A stretch of 34,542 nucleotides of DNA from Mariprofundaceae bacterium (GTDB taxonomy: Bacteria > Pseudomonadota > Zetaproteobacteria > Mariprofundales > Mariprofundaceae): the NCBI GenBank assembly GCA_030950905.1, contig JAUZQQ010000081.1, positions 1 to 34,542 of the forward strand. The letters run 5' to 3'. The stretch's first letter is position 1; the number at the start of each line of letters is the position of its first letter. Shown in pieces: positions 1-9,433 of the stretch. The translations under genes and the position numbers were made by a program. Below the pieces are notes generated by a model, which was not told where the DNA came from, ran no database searches, and worked only from the letters and a program-made list of their open reading frames with translations.

Positions 1-431
1 TGATGTCGGCGATGATACAGTCCCACCCGTTCGAGCAAAGTATTGGCGCGGGCTTTCACAGCGTGCAAGCCCGCCAATTCCATAGGTAACATGAAGTTTT
101 CTAGCGCATTAAAGGTCGGAAGAAGCTGAAACGACTGAAAAACAAAACCAAGCATTTCCCCACGAACTTTTGCCCGCCCCTCTTCATCAAGTTTCCCTAG
201 ATCCTTGCCCCCTAAAAACACCGTGCCCGTTGTCGGTAAATCAAGCCCTGCCAAAATGCCCAGCAGTGTTGATTTGCCAGAACCCGACGCGCCCACTACG
301 CTTGCAGCCTCACCTGTGTGAATTTTCAGGTTGATGTCACGTAATATATGCAAATCTCCCTCTGGACTGGTTACACATTTACCCAAACCAGAGGCTTGCA
401 CAATCACAGGGGTACGCTTATCCATGCTCAT
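1..431 (-). CDS. ybbA: ABC transporter ATP-binding protein, YbbA/LolD type (partial, C-terminus outside window)
   Basis: Reverse-strand translation MSMDKRTPVIVQASGLGK...AASVVGASGSGKSTLLGILAGLDLPTTGTVFLGGKDLGKLDEEGRAKVRGEMLGFVFQSFQLLPTFNALENFMLPMELAGL: Walker A GASGSGKST and Q-loop FVFQSF. Divergent from tesA, the familiar ybbA/tesA arrangement. Absent from the ORF track because it is truncated by the window edge. Confidence 0.85.
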   Translation of the reverse strand, partial: MSMDKRTPVIVQASGLGKCVTSPEGDLHILRDINLKIHTGEAASVVGASGSGKSTLLGILAGLDLPTTGTVFLGGKDLGKLDEEGRAKVRGEMLGFVFQSFQLLPTFNALENFMLPMELAGLHAVKARANTLLERVGLYHRRH

Positions 432-1047
432 TCGGTCTCTCTTATGCCTATCTCTTTGCTGTATACCTTGGCTGACCCAAGCAAGCACCATTACAAAAAA
501 ATGCAATATTTTGGTGCTTGGCGACAGTTTAAGTGCTGCTTTTGGCATAGCAACGAAGGAAGGATGGGTGCACCTTCTGAAAATGCGATTAAAAGAACGC
601 GAAAGCACGTGTGGCGTGGTGAATGCCAGTGTCAGTGGTGAAACCACCCAAGGAGGACGCGCCAGATTGCCGGCGTTATTGCAGCAACATCAACCCAGTT
701 ATCTTATTCTTGAACTCGGTGCCAACAATGGTCTGCGGGCATTACCCGTTGATCGCATGCAAAAAGATCTTTCATCAATCATTGAAACTGCACAAAGCGT
801 AGGTATTCACGTGCTACTGGTCGGTATGCTTATGCCGCCCAATTATGGGCCAATATACACGCAGCAATTTGCCTCGGTCTATCAATCATTGGTCCACGAA
901 TATAAGACTCCTTTTGTCCCTTTTTTGCTGGAAGGGGTGATCACAAAACCTGCGTGGATGCAGGCTGATGCGCTACACCCAAACGCAAAAGCTCAATCAA
1001 CCATGCTAAATCTTATATGGAACCAGCTTCAGCCCATGATTAAATAG
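424..1047 (+). CDS. tesA: Multifunctional acyl-CoA thioesterase/arylesterase TesA (SGNH hydrolase), secreted
   Basis: Signal-peptide-like N-terminus MLIRSLLCLSLCCIPWLTQAS, then GDSLSAAFGI (block I), LGANNGLRALP (block III) and DALHPNAKA (block V). ATG at 424 preferred over the ORF-track start at 331. Confidence 0.88.
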   Translation: MLIRSLLCLSLCCIPWLTQASTITKKCNILVLGDSLSAAFGIATKEGWVHLLKMRLKERESTCGVVNASVSGETTQGGRARLPALLQQHQPSYLILELGANNGLRALPVDRMQKDLSSIIETAQSVGIHVLLVGMLMPPNYGPIYTQQFASVYQSLVHEYKTPFVPFLLEGVITKPAWMQADALHPNAKAQSTMLNLIWNQLQPMIK

Positions 1048-1212
1048 GCATAGCCTTTGCATTAAAGCCCTGTGTTTATGACGGAACTTTGTTGACAGCG
1101 TAAGGGCTTTTCCTAGCCTGTTCGGTTCTAAATTAAAACTTAGGTAAAACTTAGCCACGAGAATTTGAGCAATCTTTCTATTCTCGGACTGCCTCCTAAG
1201 AAGGATAAAACA

Positions 1213-1869
1213 GTGAACAGTAACAAAAATGGAAGCAGTCACCCAATGAATACAGAATTATCTGTTGATTTGGATGATTTAAAGCGGGATGTGCAATCAG
1301 CACAGATACAAGCTTGGTTACGCAAACACCAACAGTTGCTGACCGTTGGTGTGGTGGTGCTTTTGTTGATGGCAACGGGCGCAAGCTTATGGAATGAACG
1401 CCTTAGCTCACAGCGTGAAGCGGCGGCTTCTTTGTATTATCAGGGGGTAGCACAGACCGATTTAGAGAAAAAACAAGTCGTCTTCTCTGATATCATCAAA
1501 GATTACAGCAATACAGCTTACGGCCTTTTGGCACGTTTACAATTGGCTGTACTGGTAGAAAACCCTGAACCTATATACCAATCATTGATCGATGATAAAA
1601 CGATTTCGCAAATATTTCGTTGGCAAGCTCGTCTTGATTTGGCTGAGTATTATATCTCCCAAGATAAGCTGGATCATGCCAAGGCATTGCTGAGTATACG
1701 GCTTGGCAAACAATATGAGCAACTGCGTTATTATTTGCTGGCAAGCATTAGTGATGGAGCAGCAAAGAAGGACTATTTACAAAAATCTTTGGATGCTGAA
1801 TCGAATGATGCGTTGCTAAAAGACAAGGTTTCATCGTTGCTCGGTCAATCAATTGCGACCAAAGAATGA
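1213..1869 (+). CDS. yfgM: YfgM-family tetratricopeptide membrane protein
   Basis: One N-terminal TM (LLTVGVVVLLLMATGASLW) followed by TPR-like helices; directly upstream of bamB-der. GTG at 1213 has SD-like AAGAAGGA upstream; ATG at 1246 is an alternative start. Confidence 0.75.
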   Translation: MNSNKNGSSHPMNTELSVDLDDLKRDVQSAQIQAWLRKHQQLLTVGVVVLLLMATGASLWNERLSSQREAAASLYYQGVAQTDLEKKQVVFSDIIKDYSNTAYGLLARLQLAVLVENPEPIYQSLIDDKTISQIFRWQARLDLAEYYISQDKLDHAKALLSIRLGKQYEQLRYYLLASISDGAAKKDYLQKSLDAESNDALLKDKVSSLLGQSIATKE

Positions 1870-3020
1870 AACTATACCCATGGTTTAGCCTGTTGATGGC
1901 TGTGTTAATGTTTTCTGCATGTGCAAAAGATACGGTGCACAATACCCAAGCCATCCCCCTTAAACAATCCATTGGAATTCTTTGGCAAACAGATGTGGAT
2001 AATCGCAAACCGCAAGATGCGATGAGCTTTGCTCGCCCTATGGTGAGTGGCTTACTGCCTGAAGCAACCATTGCCATAGGCGGGCTTGATGCGCGTATTC
2101 ATCTGCTGTCTATGTCAGGGCATGAACAAGCCCGTATTCCAATCAAAAATAACTCGGACTCTGGTGGTCTGGAATTAAAAAATGGTCTGATTATCATCGG
2201 TGATACTGGCGGTATGCTGTATGCTGTTGACCCTGTAAAAAAAGAAACAATATGGGCATTGCAACTGTCGGCTGCTGTGACGGGTACGCCTGTTGCTGTT
2301 GCGCGTGATCTTTTGGTACAAACCATTGATGATCATATTTACCGTGTTTCTGAAGATGGTAAAAAACAATGGGTGTTTTCGGCGAAAGCCGAAACTTTGG
2401 GCTTGTATATTAGCCCGACACCGTTGCTTAAAGATGGTCGGATTTACAGCCTGCTTGGCAATGGCGATGCACTGGCTCTGGATGCCAAATCAGGCGATTT
2501 ATTGTGGCGCAAACAATTGTTGTTGGACTCACGGGCTGGGGCTTTGAACAATATGCGGGTTCCGCTTGCAACACCGCTTGCTTTGTCGTCATTAAAAATG
2601 GGGGGCAATACCTTCCCTGATGTGTTGTTGGTGGCCTTTTACCAAGGTGAAATTTTTATACTAAAACGGCAAGATGGCGCGTCATTGATGACCCATAAAA
2701 TCTCATTAAAATCATCGCCAGTGGTTCAAGATGGGCGCATGTTTATGGCCGATAGCCACGGTGAAGTGCAGGCTTGGGATATAGAATCAGGGGTATTGAT
2801 TTGGCATCGAACTTTATCCAAGGGCGAGCTGATGGGACCCATCTTGTGGAAAAAACAATTATGGGTACAAGATGATCAAGGTCAGTTGTTTCGTTTAAAT
2901 GCCGATGGTGATCTATTGGCCAGTCGGACATTCCCTGGTCGCTTTGATCGCTTGCCCATTATCACCGTTGATGGATTGTTGTACCACAACAACCTCGGCG
3001 GTCTGTACATGGTGTATTGA
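1866..3020 (+). CDS. bamB: Outer membrane assembly lipoprotein BamB (beta-propeller)
   Basis: Lipoprotein signal LLMAVLMFSAC and PQQ-like repeats (VYAVD/LYAVDPVKKETIW, ALDAKSGDLLWRKQL, VQAWDIESGVLIWHRTL); stop overlaps der start (TGATG). Confidence 0.88.
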   Translation: MKLYPWFSLLMAVLMFSACAKDTVHNTQAIPLKQSIGILWQTDVDNRKPQDAMSFARPMVSGLLPEATIAIGGLDARIHLLSMSGHEQARIPIKNNSDSGGLELKNGLIIIGDTGGMLYAVDPVKKETIWALQLSAAVTGTPVAVARDLLVQTIDDHIYRVSEDGKKQWVFSAKAETLGLYISPTPLLKDGRIYSLLGNGDALALDAKSGDLLWRKQLLLDSRAGALNNMRVPLATPLALSSLKMGGNTFPDVLLVAFYQGEIFILKRQDGASLMTHKISLKSSPVVQDGRMFMADSHGEVQAWDIESGVLIWHRTLSKGELMGPILWKKQLWVQDDQGQLFRLNADGDLLASRTFPGRFDRLPIITVDGLLYHNNLGGLYMVY

Positions 3021-4447
3021 TGGCACTTTCACGCTTACCCGTCGTGGCCATTGTTGGTCGTCCCAATGTCGGAAAATCGACACTTTTCAACCGTCTCGTT
3101 GGCTTCAGGCAGGCAATTGTTGGCGATCGCCCTGGTGTAACCGTTGATCGCTTAGAAGGGCAATGCCAATGCGGTGCGCGGCAAATGGTGTTGGTAGATA
3201 CAGGTGGCATTGGTGAAACACCGTATGGTGAAATGCAACAAGCCATTGATGCGCAGGTGGATGCAGCATTGGATGTCGCAGATTTGGTTATTTTTGCTGT
3301 GGACTCAAAAACGGGGGTCACGCCCGTTGATTATGAGATTGCTGCTATGCTGCGCCGCAGTGCCCGTGCTTTGTTGCTGGTTGTCAACAAGGCAGAAAAT
3401 GTCAGCACTGCCCATGATTTCTATTCTTTGGGACTGGGTGATCCTTTGCCTGTATCGGCAATGCATGGCGAAGGCGTGAGTCATTTAAAATCCACCCTAG
3501 AAGCCGCGCTGCCAGATTGGACAGCAAGCGATGATGATGCGCAAAAGCCACTGGCTTGTATCAGCGTCATTGGCCGCCCCAATGTGGGTAAATCCACATT
3601 GATCAATGCTTGGCTGGGGCGCGAACGTATGGTGGTTAGCCCGATTGCAGGAACCACCCGTGATGCCATTGATTCAGATATTCCTTGGCAAGGCGGCATT
3701 GTGCGTTTGATTGATACGGCAGGTCAGCGCAAACATGGCCGTATTGCTGATGTCATTGAGTTTGTTGCGCGTGTAAAAGCAGTGCAAGCCTTTCGCCGTG
3801 CTGATGTTGCGGTATTGCTGCTCGATGGCGGCGAAGGCATTGTCGAACAAGATATGCGTTTAATGCAATTGGCACGAGAGTCTGGCTGTGCTTTGATGGT
3901 GGTGGTCAACAAATGCGACCTTCTTTCAGATGCTGAATGGAAGTATTATGCCGAGCGTTTAAACTTTCGCATGCGTGGTTTACCTGATATACCCGTTAAA
4001 CGCATCAGTGCCAAAGACCGCAAAGGTATCAACAGTTTATTAAAATCAGCATTAAAGGCTGGTGAGCGCAATCGTTTTACCGTTGGTACTGGCGAATTGA
4101 ACCGTTGGTTAGAAGCGGTTCAAATACGTCAACGTGCGCCACTGGTGGATGGCGCTAGCGTGCGTCTTAAATATATCTCTCAAGTTGCAACAACGCCGCC
4201 AACGTTTAAAGTTTTTTGCAACCGCCTTAGCAGCATTCGTGGTGGTTATTTGCGTTATTTGGAGCAAGACTTTCGCCGTGTTTTTGACTTGCCAGGTATT
4301 CCCGTTCGTTTTATTTTTTCAGCCTCAAAAAACCCTTATGCAGGGCTTGATCCACAACGTGACGAAACGCCAGAGGCGCGCGCCGCTTACCGTCGTTCCA
4401 AAAAGCGTAACAGCAAACGGCAAGCGCATGAAGGCAAATACCGTTAA
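3020..4447 (+). CDS. der: Ribosome biogenesis GTPase Der (EngA)
   Basis: Two G domains: VAIVGRPNVGKSTLFNRLVG and ISVIGRPNVGKSTLINAWLG, with DTGG/DTAG and NKxD-type motifs; C-terminal KH-like domain. Confidence 0.96.
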   Translation: MALSRLPVVAIVGRPNVGKSTLFNRLVGFRQAIVGDRPGVTVDRLEGQCQCGARQMVLVDTGGIGETPYGEMQQAIDAQVDAALDVADLVIFAVDSKTGVTPVDYEIAAMLRRSARALLLVVNKAENVSTAHDFYSLGLGDPLPVSAMHGEGVSHLKSTLEAALPDWTASDDDAQKPLACISVIGRPNVGKSTLINAWLGRERMVVSPIAGTTRDAIDSDIPWQGGIVRLIDTAGQRKHGRIADVIEFVARVKAVQAFRRADVAVLLLDGGEGIVEQDMRLMQLARESGCALMVVVNKCDLLSDAEWKYYAERLNFRMRGLPDIPVKRISAKDRKGINSLLKSALKAGERNRFTVGTGELNRWLEAVQIRQRAPLVDGASVRLKYISQVATTPPTFKVFCNRLSSIRGGYLRYLEQDFRRVFDLPGIPVRFIFSASKNPYAGLDPQRDETPEARAAYRRSKKRNSKRQAHEGKYR

Positions 4448-4884
4448 TGCATTGTTTTGAAGAGACGCGGCTGCTAAATTGTGGCAGCCATGATATTTTT
4501 TTGGTGGTGATGGATATCGAACGCTACCCTGAGTTTCTACCTTGGGTATCAGAAGCCGTGGTATTAACGGCAGGCGACGACCAATTGAGTGCCGAGTTGG
4601 TGGCTGATTTTTCGGGTATGAAATACACCTTTCGCACCGTGGATCGTTTTGTTGTAGATCGCATGGTGGAAATCCGTTTGTTGGATGGTCCTTTTCGTTT
4701 TTTGGAAAGCTTTTGGACATTTGAGACTGTGGAAAACAATCGCTGCCGCGTTCATTTCTCTATTGAATTTGAATTTAAAAACATCATGGTTTCGTTGATT
4801 GCTACGCCAATTTTCACCGCTGCTTGCAAAAGCATGGTGCAGGCCTTTGAACAACGTGTTTACCAGTGCAAAAAGAAAATATAA
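4447..4884 (+). CDS. ratA: RatA-type polyketide cyclase/START-like protein (COQ10-like)
   Basis: VVMDIERYPEFLPWVSEAVVL ... FKNIMVSLIATPIFTAACKSMVQAFEQRV; adjacent to rnfH as in ratAB. Confidence 0.85.
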   Translation: MHCFEETRLLNCGSHDIFLVVMDIERYPEFLPWVSEAVVLTAGDDQLSAELVADFSGMKYTFRTVDRFVVDRMVEIRLLDGPFRFLESFWTFETVENNRCRVHFSIEFEFKNIMVSLIATPIFTAACKSMVQAFEQRVYQCKKKI

Positions 4885-5180
4885 TGCAAGTTTCTATCTG
4901 TTATGCTTTGCCCCAACAACAATATTTAGAAGTGGTTGATGTTGCGGATGCTTGCACCCTTGAAGAAGCCATTGCCACCAGTCGATTGCTGGAAGTCTTC
5001 CCTGATTTTGATCTAAACCTGCACGGTTTTGGTATTTATGCCAAACTTAGCAAACGCGATGCTATCGTTAAAGAGGGGGATCGCATTGAAATTTACCGCC
5101 CATTGCCGCGCAAGCCACGCGACCCCCATGCAATGGCCGAAAAAAAAGCCAGAATTAAAGCTAAGAAATTAATTACCTAG
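4884..5180 (+). CDS. rnfH: RnfH/RatB family ubiquitin-fold protein
   Basis: VSICYALPQQQYLEVVDVADACTLEEAIATS ... GIYAKLSKRDAIVKEGDRIEIYRPLPRKPRDPHAMAEKK is typical of RnfH. ATG at 4884 overlaps the ratA stop. Confidence 0.85.
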   Translation: MQVSICYALPQQQYLEVVDVADACTLEEAIATSRLLEVFPDFDLNLHGFGIYAKLSKRDAIVKEGDRIEIYRPLPRKPRDPHAMAEKKARIKAKKLIT

Positions 5181-6357
5181 AAAATGGGTTCTTCCCATAA
5201 AAAGCATCGTTGTTGGGTAAGCGCAATTGTTGTTTGGGCTGGAGAAATTTTTGAACATCAGGGTTTTCTAATTGCAAATCACGCATACGAACATGGTAAC
5301 GTTTTGCAATACGCCACCATGAATCCCCTTGTTGTACCGTGATATATTTGGCCTTCTTATCAGGCATAGAAGCCCCAGATAAATCAATACCATGTCCCGT
5401 CGAAAACGCAGGCAGGCATAGTGTTAATGTGGTATTTTTAGAATAACGGATGCGTTCTAATTCGGGGTTTAAACGAAAAATAGTTGTTGTTGCTATATGC
5501 AGCTTTTCACCCAATTCCTGAATGTCCAATCCTTGTTGTTGCAGCCGCTGAACACGCGGGCTTTCTGGGAAAGTGAGCCGCCCCATGTATTGGGCATAAG
5601 CAAGACTTAATACGTTTTTTACATAAGCACGACTGGCTTTGGGTGCAGGCAGTGCATTCAATCCATCTGAAGGTTGCCAGCCGCCTTGCTTTTGTAAAAA
5701 TTTTGCCAGTCGTGAAGGGCCACAGTTATAAGCCGCCAAGGCCAGCGGCCAATATTCAAAGCGTTCTTGTAAAGCTTGTAAGTATTGGGCGGCGGCATGG
5801 GTGCTTTTTTCGACATGGCGAAGATCATTGCTTTTCGTGTTTCCTTTAAGCCCCATGGCACGGGCTGTTGAAGGCATGAATTGCCACAGACCAGCGGCTC
5901 CTGCGGGCGATATCTCATAGGGGTTGTACTTGGACTCCACAGCGGGAACAACCTGCAAGGCTATTGGCATCTTCATTTCACGCAAAACATCAACCACCCG
6001 ACGGCGAACAAAAATAGAGTTATTGGCGACAACTTGCCAGTGTCGTTCAGGAAAATTTTTTACAGCACGTTCTTCCAACATGGTTAAATCAAGCTGGGAC
6101 AAACCTTTTAATAAAATAGGCAAAATAGGTGCAAGTGGAAGAATACTTGTCGGTGCAGGTGCAACAATGCTTGTGGGTAACGTGAGCATAGGCAAGGACA
6201 TCTTGGCAAGAGTTTCAGGCCATATGGGTTTAAATAGATGGTGTGTATTGCTGCTCGCTAATGTTTTTTTTGTCTTTTCATGCACATGCTGTGGCACACA
6301 GGAAGAAAGCAAAAGGAACAACAAAATAATAATGATAGTGATTGGCTTGCTTATCAT
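5173..6357 (-). CDS. mltD: Membrane-bound lytic murein transglycosylase D-like lipoprotein with LysM
   Basis: Lipoprotein signal IIIILLFLLLSSC; SLT motif VPAVESKYNPYEISPAGAAGLWQFMPSTARAMGL; C-terminal LysM YITVQQGDSWWRIAKRYHVRMRDLQLENP. Confidence 0.9.
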   Translation of the reverse strand: MISKPITIIIILLFLLLSSCVPQHVHEKTKKTLASSNTHHLFKPIWPETLAKMSLPMLTLPTSIVAPAPTSILPLAPILPILLKGLSQLDLTMLEERAVKNFPERHWQVVANNSIFVRRRVVDVLREMKMPIALQVVPAVESKYNPYEISPAGAAGLWQFMPSTARAMGLKGNTKSNDLRHVEKSTHAAAQYLQALQERFEYWPLALAAYNCGPSRLAKFLQKQGGWQPSDGLNALPAPKASRAYVKNVLSLAYAQYMGRLTFPESPRVQRLQQQGLDIQELGEKLHIATTTIFRLNPELERIRYSKNTTLTLCLPAFSTGHGIDLSGASMPDKKAKYITVQQGDSWWRIAKRYHVRMRDLQLENPDVQKFLQPKQQLRLPNNDAFYGKNPFSR

Positions 6358-8492
6358 CCCATATCCAACGGATCAACATCAATGCGGCAACGCACTTGCG
6401 AGGGTAAACGAAATTGATGGAGTACAGGGGTAAGCTTCCAAGGCAAATGCTGTTTGCTGGCATCACGCAATAATACTTCAAAACGGTAATGGTAAGCTTG
6501 ACGCTCTAACGCACATGGCATGGCTTCCATGACAGTAATGTCAGGAATAGCTTTGCATAACATCGCAATCTTTTCGGCGGCTGATTGTGCCATGGCTTCT
6601 TTTTGTGCGGAACATACGATACGAACCCATCGAGCAAAGGGGGGGAATTGTAGTTGTTGGCGCAGCAGCAGTTCTTCATCCAAAACATCGGCGGCTGATT
6701 GCCCATGCATGCGTACCAACCATGGGGCTTCAGGCATCCATGTTTGCAGTAAAACACGACCCGCTTTATGGCCGCGACCTGCACGCCCCATCACTTGTGT
6801 CATTTGTTGCCACCATCGCTCATTTGCGCGAAAATCAGGCAGTGATAATCCCATATCTGCATGAATAACCCCAACCAAGGTAACATTGGGGAAATCATGC
6901 CCTTTAACCAACATTTGTGTGCCAATGAGACAATCAATATCACCATCTTCAAATTGTTTTAAAACAGCAGCCAAACGCTGATGACTGGTGACCATATCAC
7001 GGTCAAAACGCGCCAATCGCAAGCGGGGGATATGCTGCTCTAATGTTTCATGCAAACGCTCTGTGCCAATCCCCATGGGCAGCAAGGCTACTTCGCCGCA
7101 TTGCTCGCAACAGCGTGGAACCACCCGATTATAACCACACACATGGCAGCGTAACTCTCGACTTTTACGATGCAATGTGAGACGAAGCGCGCATGCCACG
7201 CAGTGAGCCACATCACCGCAGGCGACACAGTGCAAGGCGGGGGCATAACCACGACGATTAAGAAATAAAATGGATTGTTCTCCAGCATCCAGTGTGTCTT
7301 TTAATGCCTGCATCAACGGCGGCGATATAACAGCTTTATGCTGGCGCATATCGACGATTTTAATCGCAACAGGCTGACTTTTTATCGCTTGCAGGGTTAG
7401 GTCCAGCCGTTCATAGCGACCTTGTTTTACTTGTTGCCAGCTTTCTAGGCTGGGTGTGGCAGAACCAAAGATTATGGGTATTTTCATGGTTTGGGCGAGC
7501 AATAATGCAGCATCACGGGCAGAGTAACAAAGACCATGATGCTGTTTAAAACTGGTATCGTGTTCTTCATCAATAACGATCATGCCCAAGCGTGGCAAGG
7601 GTAGAAACAGTGCAGAGCGTGTGCCTATCAATACCTCTGCTTCAGCCAAGTGACTGATTGCAGCCAAGCGTTGCGCTGTAGCCAACGCCGAATGCCATAC
7701 CATAACACGGTCAAATCGCTGGCATAAGCGTTGTTGCCACATCGGCGTTAAGCCAATTTCAGGCACTAAAATCAATACTTGCTTGCCTGCCTGAACACAA
7801 TGACGGGCAGCATTTAAATACACCTCAGTTTTGCCAGAACCTGTGCAGCCAAACAGCAACACCGGGTGAAAACAGTTTGGCGCGGCCAAAATACTGTTAA
7901 GTGCTTGTTGTTGTTCGTGGTTTAATGTTGGGGGTGGCGCGCTGCATGGGTTTTCTGCTAGCCATACCGCTGGGGCTACAGCTTCTTGCAAAGCACCTTG
8001 TTGCACAGCCTGTGAAATATCCCTGAAAATATAAGGGCTGGTACAACGAGCACGTAAAGTTTTAATGCTTAAGGGTGTATTCCTGCGAAATGCTTGATGC
8101 AAGTCGGGAAATGATTTAGCCAACATCGCTGTATCCAACTGGCGAAAACGGCGGTGATTGCCAACACTTGCCCAAGCCAGCGCAGTTTCCCACACGATGC
8201 CCAATGGTGGGAGATAATAACGTGCCAAACGCTGCAACCATTGCTGCCGCAACACATCATACAAGGGTGCGACATCCAACACATCCAGCACATCCAATGT
8301 TTTGATGCTGGGCTTTTCGCCTGACTGAGAAACAATCACACCAAGGCGTTCGCTACGCCTCAATGGTACAGATACGCGCAGACCAATGTGTACTGTTCCC
8401 AAATGTTTTGGCCAACGGTAATAAAACAAGTTCCGCAAGGGTGAATACACAGCAACAGCAACCCATATAACCGCATCTTGCTGTATTTTCAT
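6354..8492 (-). CDS. priA: Primosomal replication helicase PriA
   Basis: GCTGSGKTEVYLNAARHCV (Walker A), VIDEEHDTSFKQ (DEEH), zinc-binding CVACGDVAHCVACALRLTLH...CHVCGYN..CCEQCG, and GTQMLVKGHDFPNVTLVGV. Confidence 0.95.
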   Translation of the reverse strand: MKIQQDAVIWVAVAVYSPLRNLFYYRWPKHLGTVHIGLRVSVPLRRSERLGVIVSQSGEKPSIKTLDVLDVLDVAPLYDVLRQQWLQRLARYYLPPLGIVWETALAWASVGNHRRFRQLDTAMLAKSFPDLHQAFRRNTPLSIKTLRARCTSPYIFRDISQAVQQGALQEAVAPAVWLAENPCSAPPPTLNHEQQQALNSILAAPNCFHPVLLFGCTGSGKTEVYLNAARHCVQAGKQVLILVPEIGLTPMWQQRLCQRFDRVMVWHSALATAQRLAAISHLAEAEVLIGTRSALFLPLPRLGMIVIDEEHDTSFKQHHGLCYSARDAALLLAQTMKIPIIFGSATPSLESWQQVKQGRYERLDLTLQAIKSQPVAIKIVDMRQHKAVISPPLMQALKDTLDAGEQSILFLNRRGYAPALHCVACGDVAHCVACALRLTLHRKSRELRCHVCGYNRVVPRCCEQCGEVALLPMGIGTERLHETLEQHIPRLRLARFDRDMVTSHQRLAAVLKQFEDGDIDCLIGTQMLVKGHDFPNVTLVGVIHADMGLSLPDFRANERWWQQMTQVMGRAGRGHKAGRVLLQTWMPEAPWLVRMHGQSAADVLDEELLLRQQLQFPPFARWVRIVCSAQKEAMAQSAAEKIAMLCKAIPDITVMEAMPCALERQAYHYRFEVLLRDASKQHLPWKLTPVLHQFRLPSQVRCRIDVDPLDMG

Positions 8493-8494
8493 CG

Positions 8495-8519
8495 GTGTTT
8501 ACCTACTTAAGGTAAACAC
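8495..8519 (-). promoter_or_regulatory. Perfect inverted repeat (10-bp arms, 5-nt loop) between era stop and priA start
   Basis: GTGTTTACCT-ACTTA-AGGTAAACAC. On the minus strand it abuts the era TGA and lies 2 nt before the priA ATG; the only SD-like stretch (AAGTAGG) falls in its loop and 3' arm. Confidence 0.6.
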
Positions 8520-9422
8520 TCAAAAACCTGTACCCAAGCCAAGGTCTTCTAGTTTCATGGGGTGATCAAACCAACCCGAATCAATTTTAACCCACAAACG
8601 TAGATCAACATGTTGATCAAACAAGGTTTCTAAGCCTTTGCGGGCAGTGATTCCCATGCGTTTTATTTTTTCGCCGCTTTTACCAATAACCATGGGCTTG
8701 TGGCTTTCGCTACCAACAAGAATAACGGCTTCAATATGCAAGCCTTTGGCTGTTTCTTTAAAAACTTCAATATCCACCGCAGTTTGAAAGGGGATTTCTT
8801 GATGCATGGCTAAAAAAACTTGCTCGCGAACATATTCGGCGGCCAGTTGGCGCTGACTTTGATCGGTATACCAATCTGCATCATAGTCTGCCTCAGCTTC
8901 AGGCAAATATTCGATCAATGTTTTTAAGAAGCCATCAACTTGATTGCCTTTTTTTGCAGATAAAGGAATAAATGCCTTGGCTGTGGGATCCAATGTTTGA
9001 ATTTCTTGCAAACGGGGAAGCAACAATGCTTTGTCCATTTTGTCTACTTTGTTGAGTATATGAATGCGGGGTTGCCTTAAATTGTTTTCAGCAAAACGCG
9101 AAATTAAACGGGCAGTAATATGATCCAACGGACGACTGGCATCTTGCATAATTGCCAAAACATCGGCTTCTTCAGCCGCCGCATAAGCAATACGTACCAT
9201 ATTTTTATTTAATTGTCGCTTGCCTTTATGAATGCCTGGCGTATCGACAAAAATCATTTGTGCTTGCTCTGTGGTATGAATACCAAGAATGCGATGCCGC
9301 GTCGTTTGTGGTTTTGGGGTTACAATAGCAACACGCGCACCAATGATTTTATTCATCAACGTTGATTTCCCGACATTCGGGCGACCAAGTAAGGCTATTC
9401 TACCACAGCGAAATATTGACAT
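8520..9422 (-). CDS. era: GTPase Era
   Basis: IALLGRPNVGKSTLMNKIIG, DTPGIH, NKVDK; C-terminal KH domain VIGKSGEKIKRMGITARKGLE. Confidence 0.96.
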   Translation of the reverse strand: MSIFRCGRIALLGRPNVGKSTLMNKIIGARVAIVTPKPQTTRHRILGIHTTEQAQMIFVDTPGIHKGKRQLNKNMVRIAYAAAEEADVLAIMQDASRPLDHITARLISRFAENNLRQPRIHILNKVDKMDKALLLPRLQEIQTLDPTAKAFIPLSAKKGNQVDGFLKTLIEYLPEAEADYDADWYTDQSQRQLAAEYVREQVFLAMHQEIPFQTAVDIEVFKETAKGLHIEAVILVGSESHKPMVIGKSGEKIKRMGITARKGLETLFDQHVDLRLWVKIDSGWFDHPMKLEDLGLGTGF

Positions 9423-9433
9423 TATGATTTTTT

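Noticed and set aside
331-423. Upstream extension of tesA to the ORF-track start at 331
   Set aside because: The extension overlaps ybbA coding sequence and would place the signal peptide internally; ATG at 424 gives a proper signal peptide.
1006-1242. Antisense and nested ORFs throughout the ORF track (example given)
   Set aside because: These 60-174 aa ORFs lie opposite or within well-identified genes and show no recognisable motifs; treated as spurious.
8272-8298. Three near-identical 9-bp units (ACATCCAAC/ACATCCAGC/ACATCCAAT) in priA
   Set aside because: Encodes LDVLDVLDV inside a normal coding region; short, imperfect, likely incidental.
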